In this document: piece by piece, positions 1 through 8,014 of the stretch | Numbering within the stretch: the first letter of the stretch is position 1 | How the letters are laid out: every line of letters begins with the position of its first letter | DNA from: RZYP01 sp964386405 | GTDB lineage: Bacteria; Bacillota; Negativicutes; Acidaminococcales; Acidaminococcaceae | DNA: 10,978 nucleotides | Assembly: GCA_964386405.1 (NCBI GenBank) | Contig: CAYLRW010000053.1 | Span: 1 to 10,978 of the forward strand | Direction of reading: 5' to 3' | Notes under the pieces: model-generated | Told to the model about the DNA's origin: nothing | The model's database searches: none | What the model saw: the letters and a program-made list of their open reading frames with translations, nothing else | Position numbers and translations under genes: made by a program

Positions 1-164
1 GAAACCATCAGCAGATATACGGGGTAAGCCATCTGATAAAGGCCAATGCCTTCGCCGCCTAAGAGACGAGACAGCAATATCCGGTTAAAAGCGCCAATAA
101 CCTTAACCATCAGACCTGCTGCCGTTAAGATCAGCGCACCGCGTAAAAATTTGTCCTTAACCAC
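1..164 (-). CDS. SpoVB/MurJ-like polysaccharide or lipid flippase, N-terminal part (runs off window)
   Basis: Only the first 54 codons are in the window. They start at a GTG (164-162) with a Shine-Dalgarno-like AAAGGGG at 179-173, 8 nt upstream. The visible protein begins MVKDKFLRGALILTAAG and continues through KVIGAFNRILLSRLLGGEGIGLYQMAYPVYLL. That is the first transmembrane helix and the conserved R-x(4)-R-L-L-G-x-E-G-x-G-L-Y-Q loop of the MOP-superfamily flippases (SpoVB, YabM and other polysaccharide exporters). Such proteins move lipid-linked sugar precursors across the cytoplasmic membrane; the actual substrate cannot be told from this fragment. The gene follows mfd by 59 nt with no terminator between, matching the mfd/yabM neighbourhood of Firmicutes but without an intervening spoVT. 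A TATAAT lies at 197-192 in the gap, but no convincing -35 goes with it. An ATG at 183 is in another frame and stops after eight codons. Confidence 0.85.
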   Translation of the reverse strand, partial: MVKDKFLRGALILTAAGLMVKVIGAFNRILLSRLLGGEGIGLYQMAYPVYLLMV

Positions 165-223
165 TGCGGTTACCCCTTTCCATTTTTCTTAATTATAAAG
201 CAAAGGTGAATAACTTTCATACT

Positions 224-3200
224 TTATTCATGCCTGACAAAACGTAATAAATTCTTTTCCAGCCAAGATAAAGGATCAGTTTTGAGCTTTGTTGTTTTGA
301 GAATTAACTGTGACTGACTGCCGCTTCTGAACTTTATATAAGGCCCGTTCTCCTTAATGACCGCCATTATGCCTTCGGGATCAGTCAGCGTATGTTCAGC
401 AAATGTGATGCGAATTTCGGCCTGCTTAGCAACTATGCCTGTTATTTTAATCTCTCGGCACAGGCTCCTGATGATGGCAACCTTCCAAAGTGCAACGACT
501 TGTTCAGGCGGATTGCCGAAACGATCGATAATCTCATCCATGAAATCTTCACGATCCTTATACTGCATATCAGCAAAACGACGATACAGTTCCAGTTTAT
601 AGCGTGGATTGTCAATATAATCATCCGGAATGTAAGCATCAATATCAACTTCCAATACCGGATCTGGTTCTGCTTCAGCCAAGGGCTGACCGCTCTTCAT
701 CTGGATGATGGTTTTTTCCAGCAAGTCACAATAAGCGGCAAAACCTATGCCGGCAATATGACCATGTTGCTGCGCCCCAAGCAGATTACCGGCGCCGCGA
801 ATTTCCAAGTCGCGCATAGCAATGCGGAAGCCCGCACCCAATTCCGTGAAATCCTTAATAGCCTGCAGTCTTTTTTCGGCAATTTCGCTCAAAGCCTTAT
901 CTCTTTTATAGACGAAATAGGCATAAGCCAGACGCGAAGAACGGCCAACCCTGCCACGCATTTGGTAGAGCTGTGACAAACCGAAATTTTCGGCACCGTC
1001 AATAATGATAGTATTGGCAAGCGGCACATCAAGACCATTCTCGATAATCGTCGTACTCAGCAGTACGTCGAATTTACCTTCGTAAAAGCCGATCATAGCG
1101 TCTTCCAGCATTTCTTCCGGCATCTGCCCATGTGCTATGCGGACAGCTATGCCAGGTACCAGCTGCCTTATTTTGCGTGCCAGTATTTCTAAACCCTGCA
1201 CCCTGTTATGCACGTAATAGACTCTGCCGCCGCGGCGAATCTCTCTCTCCAGTGCTTCTTTGATCATGTCATCATTGTACTCAGCCACATAGGTTTCCAC
1301 CGGCAGCCTATCCTCCGGCGGTGTCTCGATGACACTCATATCGCGGCCATTTACCAATGCCAGGTGTAAAGTACGAGGAATAGGGGTCGCCGACAAAGTA
1401 AGCACATCAACGCCAACAGTCCACTTCTTCATCTTTTCTTTTTGCCCTACGCCAAAACGTTGTTCCTCATCGATGATCAATAAACCAAGATCTTGGAACT
1501 GCACGTCAGACTGCAGAATTCTGTGAGTACCAATTAGTACGTCGACCTGTCCATCGTGCAATTTTTTCAAAGTCGCACGCTGTTCCCTTGGTGTCCGGAA
1601 CCGGCTTATCAACTCGACATTAACGCCAAAAGGTTCCATGCGCTGCGTAAAAGTCATAAAATGCTGTTGGGCCAGAACGGTAGTTGGTACGAGTACTGCC
1701 ACCTGCTTACCTTCCGTGACAGCTTTGAAAGCAGCTCTGACAGCAACCTCAGTCTTGCCATAGCCGACATCGCCGCAAAGGAGCCTATCCATCGGTATCG
1801 GTTTTTCCATGTCCCTTTTTATTTCTTCAATTGCTTGTAACTGGTCAGGGGTTTCTTCAAAGGGAAAACCTGCTTCAAACTCCCGCTGCATTTCTGTATC
1901 AGGACCAAAAGCATGGCCCGCTACAATTTTCCTTTGCGCATAGAGCCGCAGCAATTCTGAAGCTAATTCTGTGATGGCAGCCTTAGCCTTATTAGTTATA
2001 CGTTTCCAATCCGAGCCGCCCATTTTCGACAGTCTCGGTGCCTGTCCCTCATTACCGACGTACTTATGCAGCAAGCCTACCTGTTCAACGGGAACGTAAA
2101 GCTTATCTTCGTTGGCATACATCAAAAGAAGATAATCTCTGTGTACGTCTCCAACCAATAAAGTTTCCACGCCTATATAACGGCCAATACCGTGCACAGC
2201 ATGCACGACATAATCGCCGGCTTTAATCTCTGAAAAAAACTGTATTTTAGCTCCGCTTTGCTTATGACGTATGCGGCGTTTCTTCTGCACGCCAAAAATA
2301 TCATTTTCCGTTAAAAGCAGCCACGGTTCTCCCCAGGAACGAAAACCTGCACTTAGTTCGCCGCTGAAGACGCTGATATGTCCAGGTGAAAAAAGCTGTC
2401 CCGGTTTAGCATAATAAGCAGGCAGTCCTCTGTTCTTCAGGCTTTCAGCAATGTTTTTGGCCTTGTCCACATTTCCCAGCATAATCAGCGGCGATAGGCC
2501 GTCATTCAACCAGCCCTGCAAGTCGGAAACCAAAAGATCAATATTTCTATTATAGGGGGCAACGGCTCTTACAGGTATCGTAAATGTTTTCTGATTGCTG
2601 AAAAAGCGGTGAGGCAATGCCGATACACTCAGACAGCCATGTTGATCACAAGCCGCGATGATTTCTTCCGGCATGAATAAGCGTGCAGAGTCCTGCACAT
2701 TTTCGCCGAATAAATTACGTAAGTTTTCAAAGATCTTCGCAGGTTCATCTACGATGACAGTCGCTGTGGGAGATAAATATTCAAAAATGCTGGCATTATC
2801 AGCTTTTGACGTTATTCCCAAAGAAACAATTTCTACGGAATCCTTAACCTGTAATGCTCTTTGATTTTTTATATCAAAACTGCGTACGGAATCGATATTA
2901 TTGTCAAACCACTCAATACGCACCGGATCAGCTTCGTTGATAGGATAAATATCCATAATATCACCGCGCAGGCAAAATTGACCAAGCGCTTCAACCTGCT
3001 CGGTACGTTCGTAGCCCATTTTGACAAGTTTGGCAATTAAAGCTTCCTGTTCGATGACTTCTTCCAAATTAATAAGCAAATTATTGCTAAAAATTTCTTC
3101 TACCGACGGTAACCTCTGCAAAAGGGACTCAGCCGTCACGAAAGTTATGCTGAAATCAGAGTCATGCATAGCCCTAAGCGCCATGATACGTGCGGCAGCA

Positions 3201-3505
3201 ACTTCCTGATTCTTGGCGTCCGCTCTGACCTGGGTCAGGTTTTCCGGGTAAAGTTCCAACATCTCCTGTTCAGGATAAAAATAATTAAGTTCACGCCTAT
3301 AGTCACGCACTTCATCGCGCCCAGGCAAAAGAAAAACCAAAGGTCCGTTATTTTTGCGAAGTCCAGTCAGGGCAGTCAAAAAACAGCCCTTCTGCGTGTC
3401 AGCTAAGCCAAATAAATTCAAGCCTTTCGCTCCGCTTGCAAGAGCATCGCCGGCTTCACGTACAATTTCTATTTTTTTTATGAGAGAAAGAAGCTCGTCA
3501 CGCAT
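224..3505 (-). CDS. mfd: Transcription-repair coupling factor Mfd
   Basis: This is an ATP-dependent DNA translocase that pushes RNA polymerase off DNA lesions and recruits UvrA for strand-specific excision repair. It has 1093 residues, slightly shorter than the 1150-1180 typical of E. coli and Bacillus, with no module missing. Domains in order: UvrB-like N-terminal region (about 1-350, with LYPENL near 85-90); CarD/RID-type RNA polymerase interaction domain (about 424-485, including GDYVVHAVHGIGRYIG); RecG-like superfamily 2 translocase with Walker A GDVGYGKT (578-585), Walker B DEEQ (679-682), motif III SAT (705-707) and motif VI QMRGRVGR (848-855); and a C-terminal TRCF domain (about 950-1045). 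The ATG at 3505 has GAAGGA about 6 nt upstream. The gene follows glpX by 97 nt and precedes a flippase gene. Transcription may come from a candidate promoter inside the gap or from read-through of the glpX terminator. Confidence 0.98.
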   Translation of the reverse strand: MRDELLSLIKKIEIVREAGDALASGAKGLNLFGLADTQKGCFLTALTGLRKNNGPLVFLLPGRDEVRDYRRELNYFYPEQEMLELYPENLTQVRADAKNQEVAAARIMALRAMHDSDFSITFVTAESLLQRLPSVEEIFSNNLLINLEEVIEQEALIAKLVKMGYERTEQVEALGQFCLRGDIMDIYPINEADPVRIEWFDNNIDSVRSFDIKNQRALQVKDSVEIVSLGITSKADNASIFEYLSPTATVIVDEPAKIFENLRNLFGENVQDSARLFMPEEIIAACDQHGCLSVSALPHRFFSNQKTFTIPVRAVAPYNRNIDLLVSDLQGWLNDGLSPLIMLGNVDKAKNIAESLKNRGLPAYYAKPGQLFSPGHISVFSGELSAGFRSWGEPWLLLTENDIFGVQKKRRIRHKQSGAKIQFFSEIKAGDYVVHAVHGIGRYIGVETLLVGDVHRDYLLLMYANEDKLYVPVEQVGLLHKYVGNEGQAPRLSKMGGSDWKRITNKAKAAITELASELLRLYAQRKIVAGHAFGPDTEMQREFEAGFPFEETPDQLQAIEEIKRDMEKPIPMDRLLCGDVGYGKTEVAVRAAFKAVTEGKQVAVLVPTTVLAQQHFMTFTQRMEPFGVNVELISRFRTPREQRATLKKLHDGQVDVLIGTHRILQSDVQFQDLGLLIIDEEQRFGVGQKEKMKKWTVGVDVLTLSATPIPRTLHLALVNGRDMSVIETPPEDRLPVETYVAEYNDDMIKEALEREIRRGGRVYYVHNRVQGLEILARKIRQLVPGIAVRIAHGQMPEEMLEDAMIGFYEGKFDVLLSTTIIENGLDVPLANTIIIDGAENFGLSQLYQMRGRVGRSSRLAYAYFVYKRDKALSEIAEKRLQAIKDFTELGAGFRIAMRDLEIRGAGNLLGAQQHGHIAGIGFAAYCDLLEKTIIQMKSGQPLAEAEPDPVLEVDIDAYIPDDYIDNPRYKLELYRRFADMQYKDREDFMDEIIDRFGNPPEQVVALWKVAIIRSLCREIKITGIVAKQAEIRITFAEHTLTDPEGIMAVIKENGPYIKFRSGSQSQLILKTTKLKTDPLSWLEKNLLRFVRHE

Positions 3506-3533
3506 GTATATCCTTCGCCTTCTTAGATACGCT

Positions 3534-3565
3534 AAAAAAGGGCTTCAGCGAAAGCCAAAACCCTT
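3534..3565 (-). terminator. Intrinsic terminator downstream of glpX
   Basis: Read on the minus strand, AAGGG (3565-3561) pairs with CCCTT (3542-3538). The inner TTTTGGC (3560-3554) pairs with GCTGAAG (3549-3543) using three G-U pairs and a TTTC loop. A run of six T ends at 3534, its first two bases lying in the stem. The structure is a good Rho-independent terminator for glpX, which stops 39 nt upstream. It is unusual in sitting only 28 nt before the mfd start codon, downstream of the candidate mfd promoter. It could instead form the 5' end of the mfd message. Confidence 0.75.
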
Positions 3566-3572
3566 CTTTATC

Positions 3573-3601
3573 TTTATACTATCAAAATCATTAAGTCCCA
3601 A
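3573..3601 (-). promoter_or_regulatory. Candidate promoter for mfd
   Basis: A TTGGGA (3601-3596) and a TATAAA (3578-3573) are separated by 17 nt, which fits a sigma-A promoter with 4/6 and 5/6 matches. The predicted transcription start, near 3566, falls at the first base of the hairpin at 3565-3538. The site lies just after the glpX stop codon. It is a sequence match only; the AT-rich gap makes chance matches possible. Confidence 0.35.
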
Positions 3602-3604
3602 GCC

Positions 3605-4567
3605 TTACAGTTTAATTTCCATTTTCTTTCTGTCAAAAGTATGTACGGCATCAACGAAACGAACTGTTCCAGTCAGGTAACGCATGGAAATCGTATGCGT
3701 GCGCACGCCGTTGCCAAAATAATTCAGACCGTTAAGCAGGTTGCAATCTGTTATGGCAGTAGAGGTAAACATGCAATCGTCGCCTTTCACCAAATCATCA
3801 AGGGTCAACACGCGGTTGATATCACCAATGCCCATTTTCAGGCAGCGTGCAACTTGTTCGTCATCTTCCGGGCAAAGTCTGGCTTGGAAATCACCGCCGA
3901 GACATTTAATAGCCGCTGCAGCCAATACACCTTCCGGTGCGCCGCCTTTACCGATATACATATGCACGCCGGTACCTTCGATACCAGCATTAACAACAGG
4001 ATTTACATCGCCGTCCGTGATTAATTGGATACGGGCACCTGCACGACGTACGTCTTCAATAATCCCTTGATGACGCTCGCGATCAAGCACAACGACAGAC
4101 AAGTCTCTGACATTACGCTCCAACGCTTTGGCAACACGCTCCAAATTTTCTTGAATAGGAGCATCAATATTGATGCAGCCTTTGGCACGGGGCCCAACAG
4201 CAATTTTATCCATATACATATCAGGAGCATGCAGGAGGCAGCCTTTTGGTGCGATGGCAATTACCGCAATTGCACCAGGTTGGCCTTTAGCAACCAGGTT
4301 AGTTCCTTCAACAGGATCAACGGCAATATCAACTTCCGGTCCGCCGCAGCCGACTTTTTCGCCGATATACAACATTGGAGCTTCGTCCATTTCGCCTTCG
4401 CCGATAACAACCGTACCGCTGATGTTAACGGTATCAAACATTTTTCTCATGGCATCTACAGCAAGCTGATCAGCACCATTTTTATCACCGCGACCTACAC
4501 TGTGTCCACAAGCTATAGCAGCAGCCTCTGTTACACGGACAAACTCCATTGATAATTCTCTGTTCAT
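3605..4567 (-). CDS. glpX: Class II fructose-1,6-bisphosphatase GlpX
   Basis: The enzyme hydrolyses fructose 1,6-bisphosphate to fructose 6-phosphate and phosphate, the committed reverse step of gluconeogenesis, in the cytoplasm. The 320 residues match the family length (about 320-340). Visible signatures are IGEGEMDEAP (55-64, metal ligands E57 and E59 region), the Li-sensitive phosphatase metal site DPVEGT (84-89), DGD (185-187) and GGAPEGV (208-214), all in the spacing seen in E. coli GlpX. The ATG at 4567 has AGAAGGAG at 4584-4577, 9 nt upstream. The gene is preceded by about 100 nt of AT-rich sequence with a promoter candidate and followed by a hairpin terminator, so it may be a single-gene transcript. 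No FBPase class I or III features are present. Confidence 0.96.
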   Translation of the reverse strand: MNRELSMEFVRVTEAAAIACGHSVGRGDKNGADQLAVDAMRKMFDTVNISGTVVIGEGEMDEAPMLYIGEKVGCGGPEVDIAVDPVEGTNLVAKGQPGAIAVIAIAPKGCLLHAPDMYMDKIAVGPRAKGCINIDAPIQENLERVAKALERNVRDLSVVVLDRERHQGIIEDVRRAGARIQLITDGDVNPVVNAGIEGTGVHMYIGKGGAPEGVLAAAAIKCLGGDFQARLCPEDDEQVARCLKMGIGDINRVLTLDDLVKGDDCMFTSTAITDCNLLNGLNYFGNGVRTHTISMRYLTGTVRFVDAVHTFDRKKMEIKL

Positions 4568-4630
4568 TATTTAACACTCCTTCTAGGTATTTGCATCCTC
4601 ATTTGCCATAAAAATAACAATTTATATTAA

Positions 4631-4659
4631 ATTATTACACTTTATACAGTTTTGTGCAA
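4631..4659 (-). promoter_or_regulatory. Candidate promoter for glpX
   Basis: TTGCAC (4659-4654) is followed after 17 nt by AATAAT (4636-4631). The -10 is preceded by TGT, giving an extended -10 element. The -35 match is weak (3/6). It lies in the 99-nt AT-rich gap between the YIP1 gene and glpX, where no clear terminator was found, so read-through from sppA-YIP1 is also possible. Confidence 0.3.
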
Positions 4660-4666
4660 GAAAAAA

Positions 4667-5233
4667 TCAGCCTAACTTTAACGCAATCATCTTAGTGCCC
4701 AGATAAAATGGCATAAACATGATAAGCATGAGCAGGAAAAGACTAAAGGCAACAATCGCTGCAGCTCTGAAAAAATTGATGAGATAAACAACCTGCAAAG
4801 CTCTGACCACCAGAAAAAACCACCAAATCAAACCAAGTAATCCTACAATTGGTATCAACAGCAGCCAGATGCCACCAAATCTTACGCCCAAAAGAGCAAT
4901 TGGCGTAAGTATAAGATAAGGCAAAGTAGTAAAACCCAGGATGCAGAGAAAACTGCGAATATCTCCTCCCGGGGCCCCGCAGATATCGCTGAGGCCATGC
5001 AAGAAGCACCCATAACAGGCCAAAGCAACAAGTTTAATCAGCAAAAGACCTACTAAAATCGCAAAACGTACAGCTATTGACTGGTCTGCAAAAATTACGT
5101 TCGTGATAACGCCGATAAAAGCCCCCATGCTAATAACAAAATAAAACAAACTTCGCCACATAGTAGGCTTCTTGACTAATTCAGCCATGCCTTGCTTGGG
5201 TTCGAACAATACATCAAAGGATTTTCTTCTCAT
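4667..5233 (-). CDS. YIP1-family five-helix membrane protein
   Basis: This is a small integral membrane protein of 188 residues with about five hydrophobic segments (roughly 28-48, 57-78, 93-118, 122-144 and 156-178). Its short basic, soluble N-terminus (MRRKSFDVLFEPKQGM) contains the F-x-x-P-K-x-G-M/I-like start typical of bacterial YIP1-domain proteins. The family's bacterial function is not established. The open frame could begin at GTG 5242 or ATG 5239. I chose ATG 5233 because the Shine-Dalgarno GAGGGG at 5247-5242 is then 8 nt upstream, while the other starts overlap it or sit too close. The gene starts 5 nt after the sppA stop and its Shine-Dalgarno lies inside sppA, so the two are almost certainly co-transcribed and translationally coupled. 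This suggests, without proving, a role linked to membrane-protein turnover. Confidence 0.85.
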   Translation of the reverse strand: MRRKSFDVLFEPKQGMAELVKKPTMWRSLFYFVISMGAFIGVITNVIFADQSIAVRFAILVGLLLIKLVALACYGCFLHGLSDICGAPGGDIRSFLCILGFTTLPYLILTPIALLGVRFGGIWLLLIPIVGLLGLIWWFFLVVRALQVVYLINFFRAAAIVAFSLFLLMLIMFMPFYLGTKMIALKLG

Positions 5234-5238
5234 AACCA

Positions 5239-6174
5239 TCACCCCTCAGCATGTGGAGTCCGCATCTCGAAAGTACGACTTTGGTTAGTCAGATTCTCTG
5301 TTATCCTCCCAAAAATAAACTCAGATATCTTAGCACCCCAAATGGATTGCCAAGGCTTTTGTTTTTTGAATTCTTTAACTTCCGGAGTGCCTTCGCTGCC
5401 AATCAAGGCACCTGTAGCATCCAACGCATCATAATAATTGCCGATTTCATCGACCAGGCCCAACTCCTTGGCCTGTTTGCCAGTATAAACCCTGCCATCA
5501 GCCAGACTTTTGACTTTATCAACAGGCATTTTCCGCCCTTCGCTGACTACTCCGACAAATTGTTCATACATCTCATTGACCATGTTTTGCAAAAGATCTC
5601 TTTCTGTCTGCGTCATTGGCCGTTCATTGGAAAGAATATCCTTATATTCACCGCTTTTGATTTTGGTCCCGGAAACCCCTATTTTTTTGTACAGCTCTTC
5701 CGTATTCATGTAAGGAATATAAACACCAATGCTGCCAGTCAAGGTGGAAGAATTGGCATAAATTTTATCACTGCAGGCAGCCAGCCAATAGCCTGCAGAA
5801 GCAGCCGTATCGCCCATGGAAGTAATAACAGGTTTACCTGTATCTGCCTTCAACCTTTTGATCTCACGTCCAATTTCTTCAGCCGCAGTTACGCTGCCGC
5901 CAGGCGAATTGATACGTAGCAGAACTGCTTTGACACTTTTGTCTTTAGCAGCTGCCCTTAATTCTGCCATAATAGTGCCCGTACTGGCCACATTTTCGCT
6001 GAAAAGGCTGTCTGTGGCTTCTCCAGCCATGATTGGACCTTCAATTCTGATTACCGCTACACGGCTGCCCATTTGTACGACATCATCATCATTATTCTTA
6101 CCACCCAAAAGCGATATGACGAAAGATAATATTGCTATCAGCAAGACCGAACTTATAAAAATACGTTTCAACAT
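5239..6174 (-). CDS. sppA: Signal peptide peptidase SppA (36K type)
   Basis: SppA is a membrane-anchored serine protease that degrades cleaved signal peptides and some membrane proteins on the outer face of the cytoplasmic membrane. The chosen start, ATG 6174, has GAGGTG 6 nt upstream and gives 311 residues, the short single-domain form found in Firmicutes and archaea rather than the double-length E. coli enzyme. Residues 5-23 form an N-terminal anchor helix. The ClpP/crotonase-like domain shows RINSPGGS (87-94), the nucleophile in TAASAGY (Ser126), and the general-base lysine in SGEYKD (Lys178). The 52-residue Ser-Lys spacing equals that of B. subtilis SppA (S147/K199). A GTG at 6183 is also in frame but is itself part of the Shine-Dalgarno. 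The gene has its own promoter and leads into the YIP1 gene. Confidence 0.95.
   Translation of the reverse strand: MLKRIFISSVLLIAILSFVISLLGGKNNDDDVVQMGSRVAVIRIEGPIMAGEATDSLFSENVASTGTIMAELRAAAKDKSVKAVLLRINSPGGSVTAAEEIGREIKRLKADTGKPVITSMGDTAASAGYWLAACSDKIYANSSTLTGSIGVYIPYMNTEELYKKIGVSGTKIKSGEYKDILSNERPMTQTERDLLQNMVNEMYEQFVGVVSEGRKMPVDKVKSLADGRVYTGKQAKELGLVDEIGNYYDALDATGALIGSEGTPEVKEFKKQKPWQSIWGAKISEFIFGRITENLTNQSRTFEMRTPHAEG
5242..5247 (-). promoter_or_regulatory. Ribosome binding site deciding the YIP1 start
   Basis: GAGGGG is formed by the last two sense codons of sppA and is placed 8 nt before ATG 5233. It overlaps or nearly touches the two earlier in-frame starts (GTG 5242, ATG 5239), which argues against them. 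Confidence 0.7.
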
Positions 6175-6180
6175 TTCAAT

Positions 6181-6186
6181 CACCTC
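6181..6186 (-). promoter_or_regulatory. Ribosome binding site deciding the sppA start
   Basis: GAGGTG lies 6 nt before ATG 6174. The upstream in-frame GTG (6183) is part of this element, so the ATG is the more likely start and the protein begins MLKRIFISS. Confidence 0.7.
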
Positions 6187-6231
6187 GTAAAAAATCCTGA
6201 CAAACTGAATCTCCCATGCCTATGTACCACC

Positions 6232-6261
6232 ATTATACCCCAACAGTTAAAATAATGACAG
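6232..6261 (-). promoter_or_regulatory. Promoter for sppA-YIP1
   Basis: A perfect -10 TATAAT (6237-6232) stands 18 nt downstream of CTGTCA (6261-6256; 4/6 match to TTGACA). The predicted start, near 6225, gives a leader of about 50 nt before the sppA ATG. It sits downstream of the pyrG hairpin, as expected for a new transcription unit. Confidence 0.6.
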
Positions 6262-6302
6262 ACTGCTAAAATTCCTAGCCAATTGCGCACTTTATTATCA
6301 AT

Positions 6303-6338
6303 AGACGAAGGCAGGCCGCCGGAGCGCCTGCCTTGTCT
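6303..6338 (-). terminator. GC-rich hairpin downstream of pyrG (probable terminator)
   Basis: A perfect 9-bp stem, AAGGCAGGC (6334-6326 read on minus) with GCCTGCCTT (6316-6308), encloses a 9-nt loop. It is extended by AGAC/GTCT across a one-base bulge. It begins 8 nt past the pyrG stop codon. The following bases (ATTGATAATAAAG) contain no T run, so efficiency as an intrinsic terminator is uncertain. It may also stabilise the 3' end of the message. Confidence 0.6.
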
Positions 6339-6345
6339 GCTTGTC

Positions 6346-7953
6346 TTATTTAATTGCCGCGGCAATAAATTCTCTGAACAACGGGTGAGGATTAGTAGGT
6401 CTGGACTTGAGTTCCGGATGGAATTGCACACCAACGAACCAAGGATGGACTTCCTGCGAAAGCTCAATGATTTCTACCAGTCTGCCATTTGGCAAAGTAC
6501 CACCGATAATAAGACCGTGGTTAACAAGCTCTTCTCTCAAATCATTGTTAACTTCATAACGGTGACGATGACGCTCATGAATTAATTCTTCTTTATAGGC
6601 TTTTGCCGTCAGGGTCTCAGCGGCAACCTTGCAAGGATATTGACCAAGGCGCATTGTACCGCCTTTGATTTCTACGCTCATTTGTTCCGGCATCAAATAG
6701 ATAACCGGGAAAGGAGTTTTTTCATTGAATTCCGTGCTGTTTGCTCCAGCCATACCGCATATGTCCCTTGCAAACTCTATGACAGCACATTGCATGCCAA
6801 GACAGATACCGAAGAAAGGTATTTTGTGTTCGCGTGCGTATTTGACGGCCTTGATTTTGCCTTCAATACCGCGATCACCAAAACCGCCTGGTACTAAAAT
6901 CCCGTCCACAGTGCCGAGGACCTCGTCCATGTCCGTTGCCGGATCCTCAATTTTCTCAGCATTGACCCATTTAATAGTCAGATCGGCATCATTGTAGAAG
7001 CTGGCATGTTTCAAAGCCTCAACAATACTGATATAAGCATCCTGCAGTTCAACATATTTGCCGACAATAGCAATTTTAACCTTATGGCTATGCGGACGCA
7101 GAATATTGCCAACCATCTTGTACCAGTCACTCATATCTTTTGGTCTGTCTTCAACATCCAGCTTACGCAGTACAACTGCATCCAAGCCCTGTTGTTCAAG
7201 CAGCATCGGCACCTGATAAATGCTGGCAGCCGTAATAGCTTGGAAAACAGCGTCCTGATCAACGTCACAGAACATCGCAATTTTCTCGCGCATTTCTTTC
7301 GGTATCTCTTTGTCTGCACGGCAAACAAGAATATCCGGTGTAATACCGATAGCACGCAGTTCCTTAACGCTATGCTGCGTTGGTTTGGATTTCAGTTCGC
7401 CTGCAGCTTCGATAAAAGGAATCAAGGTAACATGAATATATAAAACATCATTCTTGCCGACTTCTTTCTTGACCTGACGAATTGCTTCCAGGAACGGTAA
7501 GCTTTCGATATCGCCCACCGTACCGCCAATCTCGGTAATAACAAAATCAGCTTTATCCTGATGTCCTACGCAATAAACACGTTCTTTAATTTCATTGGTG
7601 ATATGCGGAATGACCTGAACTGTGTGTCCCAGATAATCGCCGCGTCTTTCTTTATCAATGACAGTCTGATAAATACGTCCTGCAGTTACATTGGAGCTTT
7701 TGGAGAGGTTAATATCAATGAAACGTTCATAGTGGCCAAGATCCAGGTCTGTTTCAGCACCATCATCAGTTACAAAAACCTCGCCATGCTGATATGGGCT
7801 CATTGTTCCAGGATCGACATTTATATAAGGGTCAAATTTCTGTATAGTAACCTTAAATCCCCTGCTTTTCAGTAATCGGCCTAAAGAAGCTGCCGTAATG
7901 CCTTTACCTAATGACGAAACTACGCCGCCAGTCACAAAAATATATTTAGTCAT
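6346..7953 (-). CDS. pyrG: CTP synthase (glutamine-hydrolysing)
   Basis: The enzyme makes CTP from UTP using ATP and ammonia from glutamine, the last step of de novo pyrimidine nucleotide synthesis. Its 535 residues are the normal length. The N-terminal synthase domain (about 1-267) opens with the P-loop VTGGVVSSLGKG (K17) and has the Mg-binding D71 and E141, the latter in TEIGGTVGDIES (140-151), and the UTP/CTP contact KSKPTQHSV near 188-196. The class I glutamine amidotransferase domain (about 292-533) has the nucleophile Cys384 in FGICLGMQCA and the His512/Glu514 pair in QFHPE. The ATG at 7953 has GGGGAGG about 6 nt upstream. Only 61 nt separate it from argS, with no promoter or terminator of note, so it is probably transcribed from the argS-side promoter. 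There is no sign of the long attenuator leader known for Bacillus pyrG. Confidence 0.98.
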   Translation of the reverse strand: MTKYIFVTGGVVSSLGKGITAASLGRLLKSRGFKVTIQKFDPYINVDPGTMSPYQHGEVFVTDDGAETDLDLGHYERFIDINLSKSSNVTAGRIYQTVIDKERRGDYLGHTVQVIPHITNEIKERVYCVGHQDKADFVITEIGGTVGDIESLPFLEAIRQVKKEVGKNDVLYIHVTLIPFIEAAGELKSKPTQHSVKELRAIGITPDILVCRADKEIPKEMREKIAMFCDVDQDAVFQAITAASIYQVPMLLEQQGLDAVVLRKLDVEDRPKDMSDWYKMVGNILRPHSHKVKIAIVGKYVELQDAYISIVEALKHASFYNDADLTIKWVNAEKIEDPATDMDEVLGTVDGILVPGGFGDRGIEGKIKAVKYAREHKIPFFGICLGMQCAVIEFARDICGMAGANSTEFNEKTPFPVIYLMPEQMSVEIKGGTMRLGQYPCKVAAETLTAKAYKEELIHERHRHRYEVNNDLREELVNHGLIIGGTLPNGRLVEIIELSQEVHPWFVGVQFHPELKSRPTNPHPLFREFIAAAIK

Positions 7954-8014
7954 ATTCTTCCTCCCCCGCTATTTCCACGACGCTTCAACGCCGCTAAATT
8001 ATCAAGTGTTGTCA

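Noticed and set aside
192..197. TATAAT between mfd and the flippase gene as a separate promoter.
   Set aside because: No acceptable -35 is found at 16-18 nt spacing, and the 59-nt gap has no terminator, so co-transcription with mfd is simpler.
357..976. Long plus-strand open frames inside mfd (up to 194 codons).
   Set aside because: They lie antisense to the clearly conserved mfd reading frame, resemble no protein family and have no ribosome binding sites; they are codon-structure shadows.
4025..4552. Plus-strand 175-codon open frame opposite glpX.
   Set aside because: It is fully antisense to the active-site-bearing GlpX frame, with no promoter or Shine-Dalgarno and an implausible composition.
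6180..6467. Minus-strand 95-codon frame spanning the end of pyrG and the sppA leader.
   Set aside because: It overlaps the conserved C-terminus of CTP synthase in another frame, runs through the hairpin and the sppA promoter, and has a low-complexity basic composition.
7954..8014. Possible CTP-responsive attenuator leader for pyrG, with a 6-bp hairpin at 7977-7994.
   Set aside because: The gap is only 61 nt, there is no terminator with a T run, and no initiation site of the Bacillus GGGC type with a promoter at the right distance. The hairpin is short and contains two G-U pairs.
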